A stretch of 64,000 nucleotides of DNA, from NCBI GenBank assembly GCA_963970005.1, contig CAXAMN010023361.1, positions 1,977,130-2,041,129 on the forward strand. The letters are read 5' to 3'. Position 1 is the stretch's first letter. Each line of letters opens with the position of its first letter. Origin of the DNA: Durusdinium trenchii. Taxonomy: Eukaryota; Sar; Dinophyceae; Suessiales; Symbiodiniaceae. The translations under genes were made by a program, and so were the position numbers. The notes under the pieces were generated by a model, which was given only the letters and a program-made list of their open reading frames with translations, made no database searches and was not told the origin of the DNA. Below, in pieces: positions 46,817-57,682 of this stretch.

Positions 46817-47779
46817 TACTAACTTCACTCCGGGCAAGGTTTTGGCCCCGCTCATGCTGGCAGAATCGGAGGAGATAGGAATTGGTTCGAATCAGCGCCC
46901 TCCACACTCTGTCCCAGCCACACCTACCTCTGTCATGTTCAAAACAATCAAAACCTATCAAAAAGAACAAAAATGGATCAAAATCAATGAAAAACATGAA
47001 AAATCAATCGAAAACTATTAAAACGGATGAAAATCAATGAAAATCAATCGAAAACAATGAAAAACAACAAAAAACATGTAAAAAACAATCGAAACCAACA
47101 AAAAACATGAAAAACGCACAGAATCAACAAAAAACATGAAAAGTCAACCGAAAATCAACAAAATATACAAAACACAACGGACACTTGACAAGAAGTGCAC
47201 AAAAGCAGAGGACAAGCAAAGGAAAAGTAGAGGAACAGTAGCGGAAAAGTAGCGCCTCGACTGTTCCTCGACTTTTCCTCGACTGTTCCTCGACTGTTCC
47301 TCGACCGTTCCTCGACTGTTCCTTTGTTTTTCCTTTGCTTTTCTTCTGTTTTTTTGGCGCTTTTTGTCAATTTTTCGTTTTGTTTTGTATATTTGTGGAT
47401 TGTCGGTTGACTTTTCATGTTTTTTGTTGATTCTGTGCGTTTTTCATGTTTTTTGTTGGTTTTGATTGTTTTTTACATGTTTTTTGTTGTTTTTCATTGT
47501 TTTCGATTGATTTTCATTGATTTTCATCCGTTTTAATAGTTTTCGATTGATTTTTCATGTTTTTCATTGATTTTGATCCATTTTTGTTCTTTTTGATGGG
47601 TTTTGATTGTTTTGAACATGACGGAGGTAGGTGTGGGTGGGGCACGGTGTGGATGGGCACAGCCCTAAACAAATTTGATTTAATCGGATGCGTTTTTTAT
47701 TGGGCGGGAACTGCGCCAGGTGGGACAGCGTGGGGCACAGCGTTTCCCAATATCCGCACAGTCTGGAGTGAAGTTAGTA
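46817..47779. repeat. ~960-bp palindrome (large inverted repeat)
   Basis: The inner arms, 46,897-47,173 and 47,382-47,658, are 277 bp each and line up without net length change at very high identity. They consist of AAAACATGAAAAATCAATCG-type A-rich sequence on the left and its mirror image on the right. A 208-bp spacer contains GTAGAGGAACAG facing a CGACTGTTCCT tandem array. Pairing resumes outside a diverged stretch at TACTAACTTCACTCC (46,817) and GGAGTGAAGTTAGTA (47,765). Both arms open frames beginning MFFIDFDPFLFFL in the outward direction, which reflects the inverted DNA rather than two genes. Confidence 0.9.
47266..47330. repeat. 11-bp tandem repeat CGACTGTTCCT
   Basis: About six degenerate copies sit in the palindrome spacer. 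They can pair with the GAGGAACAG and GGAAAAGTAG words just upstream. Confidence 0.85.
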
Positions 47780-48582
47780 CTCGGTCCTGTGTTGGTAAAT
47801 TGTTAAGACCTCGATTGGCCAGCGTACATGAACATGTCGTGAAACTGCGCTTGGCTGGCTCTGGCTGCTGGCTCTGGCTAGCCACAGTAAACATACAAGC
47901 AAACAAGTTCGTCCAGATTTGCTAGCGAAGTTGCAGTGCAGTGCATAGTTCACACATTGGAACATTAGACTCTATAGAGTTTTCTTCTGTCAGCCCTAGC
48001 CAGTTCTCTTTTTCTTTGCGGGTGTGCCACCACTTGACCACTCGACCTAAGTAAGGTCTCAGTAGGTGTCACTCAGACCTTAGTAAGGCCTCAGTAAGGC
48101 CTCTCGGTGAGGTTTCGGCAGGGACTCAGGAAGGTTTCTGTAAGCTTTTGGGCAGGCTCTTCCAAAGCCCTCTGGGCAAGTAAGGCGTTTACTTTTTGAG
48201 GTGAGCGGTGCACCATGTCATTCATCGACCACTCGACCTCAGTATCTGGAACCTCCTCATCTGTCGGGAAATAGATGTGCGCCCTCAAGTCCCCAGGCAA
48301 TGCAGGGATTGGGTTCCCCAAGCCAGTGGGTTCGACATGTGAGGTTTGTCTCTAATTGGGCAAAGCCATTACAAAAAGTGCTGATAAAACACCATTGGGA
48401 AATGAAGTTGGTCTTGTTTGTTTGTTTGTTTTCTTTTCTCTGTCCTCACATGATCCGGATTGAGTGCATCACATGGCTGCACACTTGCAATTCAGAACAT
48501 CAGTCCAACTAAACCTCAATAGCTTTCAATGCCTATAAACATAGGGGGCCCCCCCCCAAGGGGGGGTGTAAAGTATCCATGA
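47780..48582. other. Gene-free stretch
   Basis: CTTAGTAAGGCCTCAGTAAGGC words near 48,075-48,105 echo CTAGTAAGGCCTTAGCAGG at 46,619. A TTTG run lies at 48,416-48,431. No gene is recognised. Confidence 0.45.
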
Positions 48583-48745
48583 GGAAAGGGAATTGAAGTA
48601 CTATACCTGGTAATTGAATTGTAGCTACCCGGTATCTATACCTGGCATGGCGCCAGCTGAGTAAGGGGGTTTCGGGGGGGTGGCCTGAGAAAGCTCTCTC
48701 GAAAGTAGGTGGTGTGTAGGGGTGCACGGAAGCACGCCGTGTGCG
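48583..48745 (+). repeat. Detached copy of the fold-back mosaic
   Basis: The stretch reproduces 46,045-46,195 in the same orientation and order: AAAGGGAATTGAAGTACTAT, ACCTGGTAATTGAATTGTAG, CTACCCGGTATCTATACCTG, then GAGTAAG, GGGTGGCCTGAGAAAGC, CTCGAAAGTAGGTGGTGTGT and AGGGGTGCACGGAAGC. Confidence 0.9.
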
Positions 48746-48819
48746 ATGCTGCATGCTGCCTTGGCCAACAACTGCTTGTGGACAAACAACGCTGGCTTTC
48801 ATTTTGCGGCTTCTCAGGT

Positions 48820-48829
48820 NNNNNNNNNN
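48820..48829. other. Assembly gap (10 N)
   Basis: A run of exactly ten N. The true distance and even the adjacency of the two sides are uncertain. Confidence 0.98.
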
Positions 48830-49804
48830 GAAAACATATGTTTACCTTCCATTGTGTGCGTTGACTGTTTTTTGCTATATTCATCGTCTTCTTCATATTT
48901 TCTTCTTTGAGCTTCATTGTATTTATCCTTATTGTTCTGATACTTGTATTTTTTTTACTGTTTACATTTTCTACAGAGCAATTTGCTCTTATCAAATTCA
49001 GCAGTGCTCTTTTTAAAACATTTCCCACATTGCTTTTTTCCCAGGCATATATACCTAATGTCTATTGCCAACAATCCTTTAAAGGTGTTTTCCTGGCAGC
49101 AAAGAAACATCGTAATTCTAATAGAATATTTCTGTCGAAGCTATGAAGTACTTAAAACTTTAAATTTGATAGGTTAACTTCAGTAACATATGTTCATTTG
49201 CCATTTGTTGCAATCATGTTCATTAATGAAGTTTTTCTTTAAGGTACATATTTCAACGATTTTTCACTTCAAGAAATACTAATTGTATATAATATATCCC
49301 TACTGATCAATCTTCGTTTTGCTGTGTCGACTTTTCCACGAAACTTGCAAGAAAATGTGATCATCAAAAACTGTGTTTAACATTTAAAATACATATACGT
49401 GATTTTTTTGTATACTTAACTAACTGGTTGATGTTTACATGTTTTGTTTGGTTCATGTTGTTGTCATATACATATTTCCTGAACATTAGTAAATTGCATT
49501 CCTGGCAGCACTTATGCATTTTGGTGGCGATGTTGTTTCCTTTTGCTGCAGCACTGTCATGTTTCTGAAACCTTGTTCACTAGATTCATGTATGCGCACC
49601 TATTCGTGTAACAACTCGTATAGTTGTGTCAGCTTGCTGGCATAGCTATACATGTGTGCCAGCTTCCTGGCAAAATGTGTGTTTAAAGTAGCCATAAGTA
49701 GCCCCATACCGAGTCCCCTACAAACCACTCATGCCTTTGGAGGAGCCTTTCTAATTTGGAAGATCTAGTGGGCAGGGGCCAGCAATCACGTGCGCCCCTT
49801 TGCT

Positions 49805-49875
49805 GTGACTCTAGCGTGACTATGGCGTGACTCTACCGTGACTATGGCGTGACTCTACCGTGACTCTAGCGTGAA
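49805..49875. repeat. 11-bp minisatellite GTGACTCTAGC
   Basis: Six units alternate between GTGACTCTAGC or GTGACTCTACC and GTGACTATGGC, then end at GTGAATCCC. This suggests a 22-bp higher-order unit. Confidence 0.95.
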
Positions 49876-50188
49876 TCCCACCCTTCCTCGAAGTCTTTTT
49901 AACAAAAAACTTCGTAGAAGCAAGTGTTGTATTAAAAAAAACAAATTGTGACTTAGCGTGGTTCTAGCTGACTCTGGCCCCACGTTTCTGCCAATTTGGT
50001 GCTCCGATGGAATTCCATCGCATGTTCGGGCATTGCTAAGGAAATGATGCAAAGCAGCATGCAAAGTTATAGCGATTTCCATCCTGCTCATGCATGGACG
50101 CATGCACCTTTTACACAATAATTGGCGACTTTATGACACGTTTGACACAGCAACTTTTAGCTAGCCGTTTTGAGTTTGGACCAGCATC

Positions 50189-50353
50189 ATGGCAGATCCT
50201 GTTGCGTTGGTGTTGGAGAGGGCCACGGCCATAAGGCAACAGGTGGACAGGTGGATTCAAAAAAGAGGCAGTCACTTTCCAGGTTTGACAAGCCAGGCAC
50301 TTACAAACATATTTGCTAGCTTAAATGTGCTACGTGAAATTGTTATATATTGA
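50189..50353 (+). CDS. Small exon-like frame (54 codons), unassigned
   Basis: ATG at 50,189 opens a frame that reads like a real helical protein start (MADPVALVLERATAIRQQ, then VDRWIQKRGSHFP). It uses balanced codons inside otherwise AT-rich DNA. TTTCCAG followed by GTTTGA near 50,276-50,288 could be a splice donor, giving a first exon of about 94 bp. Otherwise the frame stops at 50,351-50,353. A possible later exon (about 50,467-50,550) is bounded by AG and GT, but its frame is uncertain. I recognise no family, and the call rests on composition and appearance alone. Confidence 0.25.
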   Translation: MADPVALVLERATAIRQQVDRWIQKRGSHFPGLTSQALTNIFASLNVLREIVIY

Positions 50354-50765
50354 AACTGTACTGCCAATGTTTTAGGAAAAGTGCTGCCAGGACTTATTTA
50401 TATCGGTTGCTATATATATATACATCATACATCTATAAACTGTTCACGAACATGTTACTTTTAAGGTGTTTGAACGTCAAACAATGTGATGCTGTTAAAC
50501 TACGTCACAAAACCTACATCCAAGGAACACCGTGTCATCGTATGTGTCAGGTATAGTATTATAACAAAGGAAATTGCTATAGATTATGTAATTGAAAAAC
50601 TAATGCGCTAGCTGAAATACCCAAATGAGTGAACTAAGAAGTAAAACAATAATTATCATAGATGGTCAAACATTATATAGGTATAACAAAAAGAATGGAA
50701 TCTCAAACAGATTAAACAACAAATTAACATCAATAAGCAAAACCAATGAATATAGGTGCGTTAAA

Positions 50766-50948
50766 GCACTCTAAAGCACACCCCCAAAAGCAAGAAGCGA
50801 GAAGCAAGGTTGCACAGCATTAAGGGACATCAATCTTGCTTTTTGGTATTCTTTGGGATTGCTTTGCAAAGTAAGGTTGCTTTAAGGCGCTTTAAAGCAC
50901 ATTAAAGCAAGAAGCAAGAAGCAAGAATGCAGAGCACATAAGGACATG
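50766..50948. repeat. Diverged ~60-bp duplication, 122-bp spacing
   Basis: GCACTCTAAAGCAC ... AAGCAAGAAGCGAGAAGCAA ... GCATTAAGGGACAT (50,766-50,829) recurs as GCGCTTTAAAGCAC ... AAGCAAGAAGCAAGAAGCAA ... GCACATAAGGACAT (50,888-50,948). Confidence 0.8.
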
Positions 50949-51180
50949 TTCCACAATAATCTAGCAATGCATGTCTTTAGCATGAATTATCTATGAAATG
51001 CCTTTTGCAATACCTCTTTTTATTGTTTCAGCATCTTGTTTTACTTACTGTATATCATAATGGTGTATAATATATCTACATTGGAAGGGTCAGTTAAATT
51101 TTCATTTACTATGCAACCCAAGGTTTCTGTAATTTTTCGAAATGTTTCGATACTTTTCTGGAGAATAGCAGCTCCAAGTG

Positions 51181-51316
51181 CAGGGATTGAAGATTGAAGA
51201 ATTGAAGAATCGTTTTTCAAGTAATCTTCAATCCATCCATTTTTTTAGCGCAGGATTGAAGATTGAAGAGTAATTTGAAAAACTGTTTGATGGAATCTCC
51301 AATCTTCAATCCTGTG
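51181..51316. repeat. ATTGAAGATTGAAG direct and inverted repeats
   Basis: CAGGGATTGAAGATTGAAGA (51,181) and CAGGATTGAAGATTGAAGA (51,251) are direct copies. TCCAATCTTCAATCCTG (51,298-51,314) and AATCTTCAATCC (51,223-51,234) are inverse copies. Confidence 0.85.
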
Positions 51317-51439
51317 ATTGAAGGGTTATTCCAAAATATATCACAAGGTGTCTTTATTCCCTAAATGTTCCGAAATGTCCCAAAAAATTGGTGAATAGAG
51401 GAATGTTGCGAAACGAACATTTTGAGGAATGAACAACCC

Positions 51440-51496
51440 GAGAGAGAGAGAGAGAGATTGAGAGAGAAAGAGAGAGAGAGAGAGAAAGAGAGAAAG
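51440..51496. repeat. (GA)n microsatellite
   Basis: An interrupted GA run directly beside a 17-bp inverted pair. Confidence 0.95.
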
Positions 51497-51504
51497 ATCA
51501 AAAA

Positions 51505-51572
51505 CCGACATTTGGTCAACACTCTGGGGGCACCACAATGATGATAACCGTAGAATGTTGACCAAATGTCGG
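51505..51572. repeat. Perfect 17-bp inverted pair
   Basis: CCGACATTTGGTCAACA (51,505-51,521) and TGTTGACCAAATGTCGG (51,556-51,572) are exact inverse copies around a 34-bp loop. The hairpin sits between a GA run and a TA island (51,590-51,620). The size resembles the other short fold-backs of the window. Confidence 0.85.
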
Positions 51573-51620
51573 CCTTTTTTGGGGGTGCCGTATATACACA
51601 TATATATATATGTATATCTA

Positions 51621-53689
51621 CCTATTCAGTAACCATTTGCAAAAATGTTTGCCGAGATGCCATTGTCCCATGATTCAGCCAAATTCATCCACCGAATTCC
51701 AAAAGAACGCCGAGGAATATGAACACTGCCGACTTTAATGTGTTTATTTGCTAGATTCTCAAACCATCAGTTGCCAGTTTGACCAAGCCCTTCCCAGCCC
51801 CTTTCCCAAACCAAACCACAGGGTAGTTTCGGCTTACATATGAGGACCGAGGGGTTGGCATCCAAAGTTTGGATACCTCCTTGAAATCCTTGCAGCTGGG
51901 GACAGAGATATTTGGTATCCACAGTTTTGGAGCGCTTACAGACAACACAGCTTAAAGATCCACCCATTTTTGTCTACACAATTTGTCTATGAGTCTATGC
52001 TCCTTGGAGGTTTTCAGGACCTTTGGATAGTTCCCCCACAGTGTTCTCGAGAAGCCACTCCAGGCGTTCTTTTAACGCTCTTTCTTTGCTTCTGTGGATC
52101 ACTCTCGAAAGACGTCTCTTCGGATCCCTTTGATGATCCGACCTCCCTTGGTGATCGGGTGTTTGTAGAACAGCTGCGACTTACAGTATAGTTTGGCTAA
52201 AAGCATGTCCCAGTGCAGCCATCCAAGATGTTTATCTGGCAAACCCTAACCTAGCAAAGTTTAAAAGCATGCAAAACACATGTTATACAGACATATACAG
52301 ACAATTAAACAGAATTGTCGTGGAATTACGCCGAATTGCCGGGCAATTACATCGAGATCCAGGGATGACAAAACGTGGTAAAACTGAACAACTTGGTTGC
52401 CACGATTTCACAGAAAAGTGCCTGGTTGGTTCTCGGTGAGTTGATGTTGAATTGTGCATGGTCCATGCACAGTGCTCCAACTTTCACTTTATTAGTGATG
52501 GCCCAGTGATGGCATTAAATCTCTCCATTCACTGGGTATGTTCAACAGCTTTGACACACTCACTGTATTGGAAACCAGGGAAAAAGGTAGTGTCCGGCCA
52601 CAGAAACCATTTGGCAAGTCTGCCAGTCGTGCTCTATTTCTATATAGTTTCATACAGTTTGCTTGATCGGATCCATGGCTGGCTTTGAGTTTGCATTATC
52701 AATCCCTAAGCCAAAAATGCTTGGCAAGAGCTAGGAATTACTGAAGAACAAGACTGGGCTTGAATAGCCAGGGCGCACCTCGAGAATGCCCAGTTCACCA
52801 GGCATTTGATCCCTAGAGGATTGTCGGATGTAGTTATCATGACTCACCACAACCCAGATTGCTTCTGCAGCAATATATACTTTGATAAACCATTCATTCT
52901 GTTCAAGAAGCTCAAAAAGCAAAATACGCCGCATGCCCTTTTTCATAGGTAACGGCGCTTGGCGCTGAGGTGGCAGAACGTTTGGTGCACTTGGAGTCTC
53001 CAGTCTCCAGTTCTATTTTGTGATCTGCTCTAAAGCATCCCCAAACCACCCAAATGTATCCAAATGAAATGTGAGTCATACTGTCATAGAGTGTTTGGGC
53101 TTGTTACTTAAACTGAGACTCATTCGGGCTCAATGAGGCGTCCATCTTTCCCGCATCTTCTCACATCTTGCCAGCTGCGCAAGACAGAGGCAATGCTGTG
53201 GCCTCACTTCCATCACCATGCCCTAGTCCTCAGCCATTTCTCTCCAGCCCCTTGACATTGAAGTTTGTCCACCGTGGTTGGTCGAGGTCGAGGTCGGCCG
53301 CTGATTTACTTCCAATCTTTTTGGTGGGCAAATGTCGTCATGACACTGTTGTGCGCAGATCTTGGGAGGGGTTGAGCTCGATTTTCACAAGGTAGTCTCC
53401 TTTTGGTGCAAGTACTTGATAGTACAAAGTTACGAAGAGTTTTTTTGCTCGGTACAGGCAAAGGTTTCTTCGCAACGATAGGGCAGCAACTTAGTGACTA
53501 TATATATATATATCATTATATAGATCATTATAATTATCGATATGAATCTGGGTGTTCTGCGGTCTGGTTCTGCCTGCAAATTCAAATCAGCTCAAAGCCC
53601 AAATGGCTGTGAGCTTGGTCAAATCAGAAGTCAAGAGACTGTAGACTTGTTTCGACCTCCAGAACTGCTGCGACATAGATGTGAGAACG
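51621..53689. other. Gene-free stretch
   Basis: A TA island lies at 53,499-53,513. No conserved frame is recognised. Confidence 0.4.
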
Positions 53690-53746
53690 CTCCGTTCGTA
53701 GCGTCCGATCGCTCCTAGTAGCGATGCCCTTTGCTCCGAACGTAGC
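53690..53746 (-). repeat. Inverted stray fragment of the 79-bp family
   Basis: GCTCCTAGTAGCGATGCCCT then TTGCTCC is the exact reverse complement of the GGAGCAAAGGGCATCGCTAC and TAGGAGC part of the 56-57 kb unit. The flanks (CGTAGCGTCC, CGAACGTAGCG) are diverged. Confidence 0.85.
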
Positions 53747-56063
53747 GCAATGGATCATGGTCATAGAATGTCATAGATGTGAGAATGCCAATCTCCAGAC
53801 TCACAGAGCATCGTCGGGACAAAGGCGCCTGGACAGCCAAGGGGGTTCCGAAGGACCAGTTTCGAACCCTTCTCAAGCCCAGGAGGTTGTATCCGGAGTG
53901 CTAGCTGCTCTCCAACGAGAAATGCCTGACTCTCGTCATTCTCGGAATGGAGTGTTGGTGTTCTCTTCCTTGGTTCTTTTGGCATGTCGTAGAGTCATAG
54001 CAGGGGCATTTTTGGGGGAATGAATGAACCATGCATGTCCCGGAGGGAGAACTGCAGTTGATCAGACACAGCTACGACTCCAGTTTTGAAACAACCCGCG
54101 TGATCGACCAGTTACCGTGGCGGCCCCCGAATCGATGGGTCGACTGGTTCTCTGGTTTTGGTACCCGAACCCCTTGAACGTCCCACCTCCTAAGGAGAAT
54201 GCCAGCGAGTTGCTTGCCAAGTTTGACCAGGAAGAAGTTCTTCGCTTAGGCCGCCCCTTGATGAAACAGAATTGGGAGCGCTAAATGGCGCTCTGGAGCT
54301 CGGGTGGCGCGTGCACCGCCTGGAAGAACCGGAAGGTCTCTGGCACTCCAGGGACCGGATTGAAGGGATTGGGGGTGCGTCGCCGACCTCGAAAAAACCT
54401 TTCTCACACACATCTCCAGACTCAGACCGTTTGACCTCCAATCTTCAGTAAAACGGTTGGCAAGATGCCAATCGTGCTGGCTCTAGCCAGAGTCAGGGTC
54501 ATTAGGAGATTCTCCCACATTGATGCTGACCATCCTTAATTCCTCGAGATGCATTTGTTTACTCTACTCTGATTTGCGCCAAAAGGGGTTGGCAAGCTTA
54601 AGGATTCGCCGCCACATGCGTCCTTTCAGGCTCGGTATACCCTTCAACTCCCTCCTTCAGTTGGGCCTTGGTGTGGCCTCATCACTGGTGGACTTTTTGA
54701 GAGTTTGAGTCTTTTCGCCGGCTCTTTGCGGATTTCCCCGACCGCGAGGTCAATTGGCACCAGATGTGCAGGATAGCTCTGTCAGATAGTTAGAGTCTAA
54801 GAATCATTTCAGGTTGCTCGAAGAAAACGCTTTCCCTTGTTCTCCCTTCTGTTCGGGCGCCTCCAGTCTGGAGGAAGGGGTGGGGGCAGTTTCCTTTTGG
54901 TTGCTGGCCCCGTGAGACGGTGTGCTTTCCGTCTCACCAACGATGAGCGACGGAATCCGTCGTAAGGTGGAGGATTTGAAGGGAAGGCCAGTCAAAGCCC
55001 GACGTGCCACGCCAAAGGAGGAGTTGTTGGGAGCACCAACAATCTATGACAGATGATCTATGGTGATTTGGTTTCCGGGATGTTCTGGGTCCCTGGGTCT
55101 TTGAGCCGTTGATGTTTCTGGGTCCGGTTCAGTGGGTGCTGAGTCCTGGTAACTGGTACTTTCTGGTGCCTATCCAGCTTCAAAGCGAGTGTTTGAGGCA
55201 GACTGATCCTTCGGTCACTGGTTGCGTTTCCTGACAGCTGGTTGACCCCGTTTCCTGACAGCGGCCAAAGAAAAGCTCAGAGGCCGCCAAAAGACATTCC
55301 AGAAAAGTTCTTTCCTTCCGGGTCTTCTTAAGTCAATTATCACTTTCCTCAGCTCCCTCTTGCAAAAGCCATGCTGCATATGCTTCGCCCAGGCGTGGTC
55401 CAGAGGATGTCCTTTTCAACCTTGGTGAGTCTTCTATTGAAGCGTTGGGGTCCTGGGCCTTTCGCCAATGAGGCCAGAGAGGGAACACTCCAGCCATTTG
55501 GCCCAGCGCTCCAAAAAGGGTTCACTCCGCCACCAGCCCCCAAGAGCACCGTCCAACTATCACCGGGTTATGGGCTGGATCACAGGCAACGAGATTCTTA
55601 GTCATGTAGGCCATGTAGGCTGCTGATGAATGAGATCCCCCCCTTGTGGAGATGTAAATGTAAAACCATTCTGGAGAGGGGAAGTTGATATAACCTAAGA
55701 TATGTTATATTCATATTATACTTATAAATTGATCAACAGAGCTGCCCAACAGTCCATAAATTCAGCTGATGATGATCAGAGAACAACTCGTTTGGATCGC
55801 TCCAAAGAATGGAAAAGCAAGGCTAAAGCCTAAAGCAAGGAGTTTAATGGTGTCCACCGTTTTAGATCATGCAGCAATGCAGAACATCAGGTTTCGGATT
55901 GCTTTTCCATGCTTTTCCTGTTTTGGATAGCATAGTCCAACGGCCCCCCAAGCATCCGATGTCTTCGACGGAACTCGGCAGCTTCACATGGAGTTGCAGA
56001 AGCTACGCGAGTCGGTGAAAGACAAGGTGAATCTCTAGACGAGCCTCTCGAGAGCCTCTCGGA
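53747..56063. other. Mostly gene-free stretch
   Basis: No recognised family. One protein-looking 49-codon frame (54,135-54,284) is listed separately. Confidence 0.4.
54135..54284 (+). CDS. Short protein-like frame (49 codons), unassigned
   Basis: ATG at 54,135 opens a frame reading LNVPPPKENASELLAKFDQE near its middle and LGRPLMKQNWER before a TAA stop at 54,282-54,284. The amphipathic C-terminal half resembles a real helix rather than random translation. There is no family I recognise, no visible partner gene and no clear splice site. It could be the last exon of a gene or chance. Confidence 0.18.
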   Translation: MGRLVLWFWYPNPLNVPPPKENASELLAKFDQEEVLRLGRPLMKQNWER

Positions 56064-57420
56064 TGCTACTAGGAGCAAAGGGGATCGCCACTAGTAGCTC
56101 CCGGCCTAGTGACAAGAAGCTACTAGGAGCAAAGAGCATCGCTACTACGAGCAAGGACGCTACAAGTAGCTCCTGGCCTCACTACTAGTAACAAGAAGCT
56201 ACTAGGAGCAAGGACGCTACAAGTAGCTCCTGGCCACACTACTAGTAACAAGAAGCTACTAGGAGCAAAGGGCATCGCTACTAGGAGCAAAGGGCATCGC
56301 TACTAGTAGCTGGCCTTACTACTAGTAACAAGAAGCTACTAGGAGCAAAGAGCATCGCTACTAGGAGCAAGGGGCATCGCTACTAGTAGCTCCTGGCCTT
56401 ACTACTAGTAACAAGAAGCTATATATATATATATATATACTAGGAGCAAAGAGCATCGCTACTAGGAGCTAGCTCCTGGCCTTACTACTAGTGACAAGAA
56501 GCTACTAGGAGCAAGGAACATCTCTACTAGGAGCAAGGACGCTTCTAGTAGCTCCGGGCCCTACTACTAGCAACAAGAAGCTACTAGGAGCAAAGAGCAT
56601 CGCTCCTAGGAGCAAGGACGCTACTAGCATCTCCTGGCCTTACTACTAGTAATAAGAAGCGACTAGGAGGAAAGGGCACCGCTACTAGGAGCAAGGACCC
56701 TTCTAGTTGCTCCTGGCCTTACTACTGGTAACAAGAAGCTACTAGGAGCAAAGGTCATCGCTACTAGGAGCAAGGAGGCTACTAGTAGCTCCTGGCCTTA
56801 CTACTAGTAACGAAGCTACTAGGAGCAAAGAGCATCGCTACTAGGAGCAAGGACGCTACTAGTAGCTCCTGGCCTTACTACTAGTAACAAGAAGCTACTA
56901 GGAGCAAAGAGCATCGCTACTAGGAGCAAGGACGCTACCAGTAGCTGCTGGCCTTACTACTAGGAGCAAGGACGCTACTAGGAACAAAAGAGCATCGCTA
57001 CTAGGAGCAAGGTCGCTACTAGTAGCTCCTGGCCTTACTACTAGTAACAAGAAGCTACTAGGAGCAAAGAGCATCGCTACTAGGAGCAAGGACGCATCCA
57101 GTATCTCCTGGCCTTACTACCAGTAACAAGAAGCTACCAGGATCAAAGAGCATCGCTACTAGGAGCAAGGACGCTTCCAGTATCTCCTGGCCTTACTACC
57201 AGTAACAAGAAGCTACCAGGAGCAGGGGCATCGCTACTAGGAGCAAGGACGCTTCTAGTAGCTCCTGGCCTTACTACTAGTAACAAGAAGCTAGGAGCAA
57301 AGGCATCGCTACTAGGAGCAAGGACGCTACTAGTAGCTCCTGGCCTTACTACTACAAAAACAGGAAGCTACTAGGAGCAAGGGCATCGCTCGTAGCAACA
57401 AAGGGCATTACTACTAGTTA
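56064..57420 (+). repeat. 79-bp minisatellite, about 17 units
   Basis: The consensus unit runs GCTACTAGGAGCAAAGAGCA, TCGCTACTAGGAGCAAGGAC, GCTACTAGTAGCTCCTGGCC, TTACTACTAGTAACAAGAA. Spacing is 79 bp where unit starts are exact (56,815 to 56,894; 57,054 to 57,133), with some units shortened or duplicated by half. Each unit contains the perfect palindrome GCTACTAGTAGC and a TTACTAGTAA-like palindrome. One unit has a TA microsatellite in its end (56,419-56,440). Minus-strand frames read hydrophobic Leu/Val/Ala-rich repeats, which I consider non-coding. Confidence 0.97.
56419..56440. repeat. (TA)n inside the 79-bp array
   Basis: Eleven or so TA units replace the GCTACTAGG junction of one minisatellite unit. 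Confidence 0.95.
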
Positions 57421-57682
57421 AACATTTACGTACGTGGATGAAAGAATGCCGGAACGGGGATGGGCGTCAGATGCAGCTCCAACAAATGGTCAGACGCAAT
57501 TCTGGAAAGTGTTTTAGACATGCGAAGACCTTCATTATTTGGCATGTGGATCCAGGCCAATCCTTTGGACTCAGGTCAACTTCTTGGCTAATTCTTTGGA
57601 CAAATCGATCCACGCTTTGATCTTTGTCCCCCGGCGGAAAGGGCTTTGCATTTTCTCTGTTATATATTGCATGGGTGTGTAT

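Larger units (their letters stand above)
48830..51300. other. AT-rich block after the gap
   Basis: Base composition drops clearly to AT-rich from the gap to about 51.3 kb, with less extreme islands near 49.7-50.3 kb. It contains an 11-bp minisatellite, a duplicated GCAAGAAGCAAGA segment, ATTGAAGATTGAAG inverted repeats and one small exon-like frame. No conserved gene is recognised. Confidence 0.6.

Noticed and set aside
46885-46900. GGTTCGAATC resembling a tRNA T-arm
   Set aside because: The flanks do not form T-stem or acceptor stems, and the site sits at the edge of the palindrome.
46647-47925. Two frames in opposite directions sharing the start MFFIDFDPFLFFL
   Set aside because: Both are the outward readings of the palindrome arms. 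The shared start is the inverted DNA itself, and the parts beyond the arms are unrelated.
56898-57089. Hydrophobic Leu/Val-rich minus frame, possible membrane protein
   Set aside because: It is the translation of the 79-bp minisatellite and changes frame with unit-length variation.
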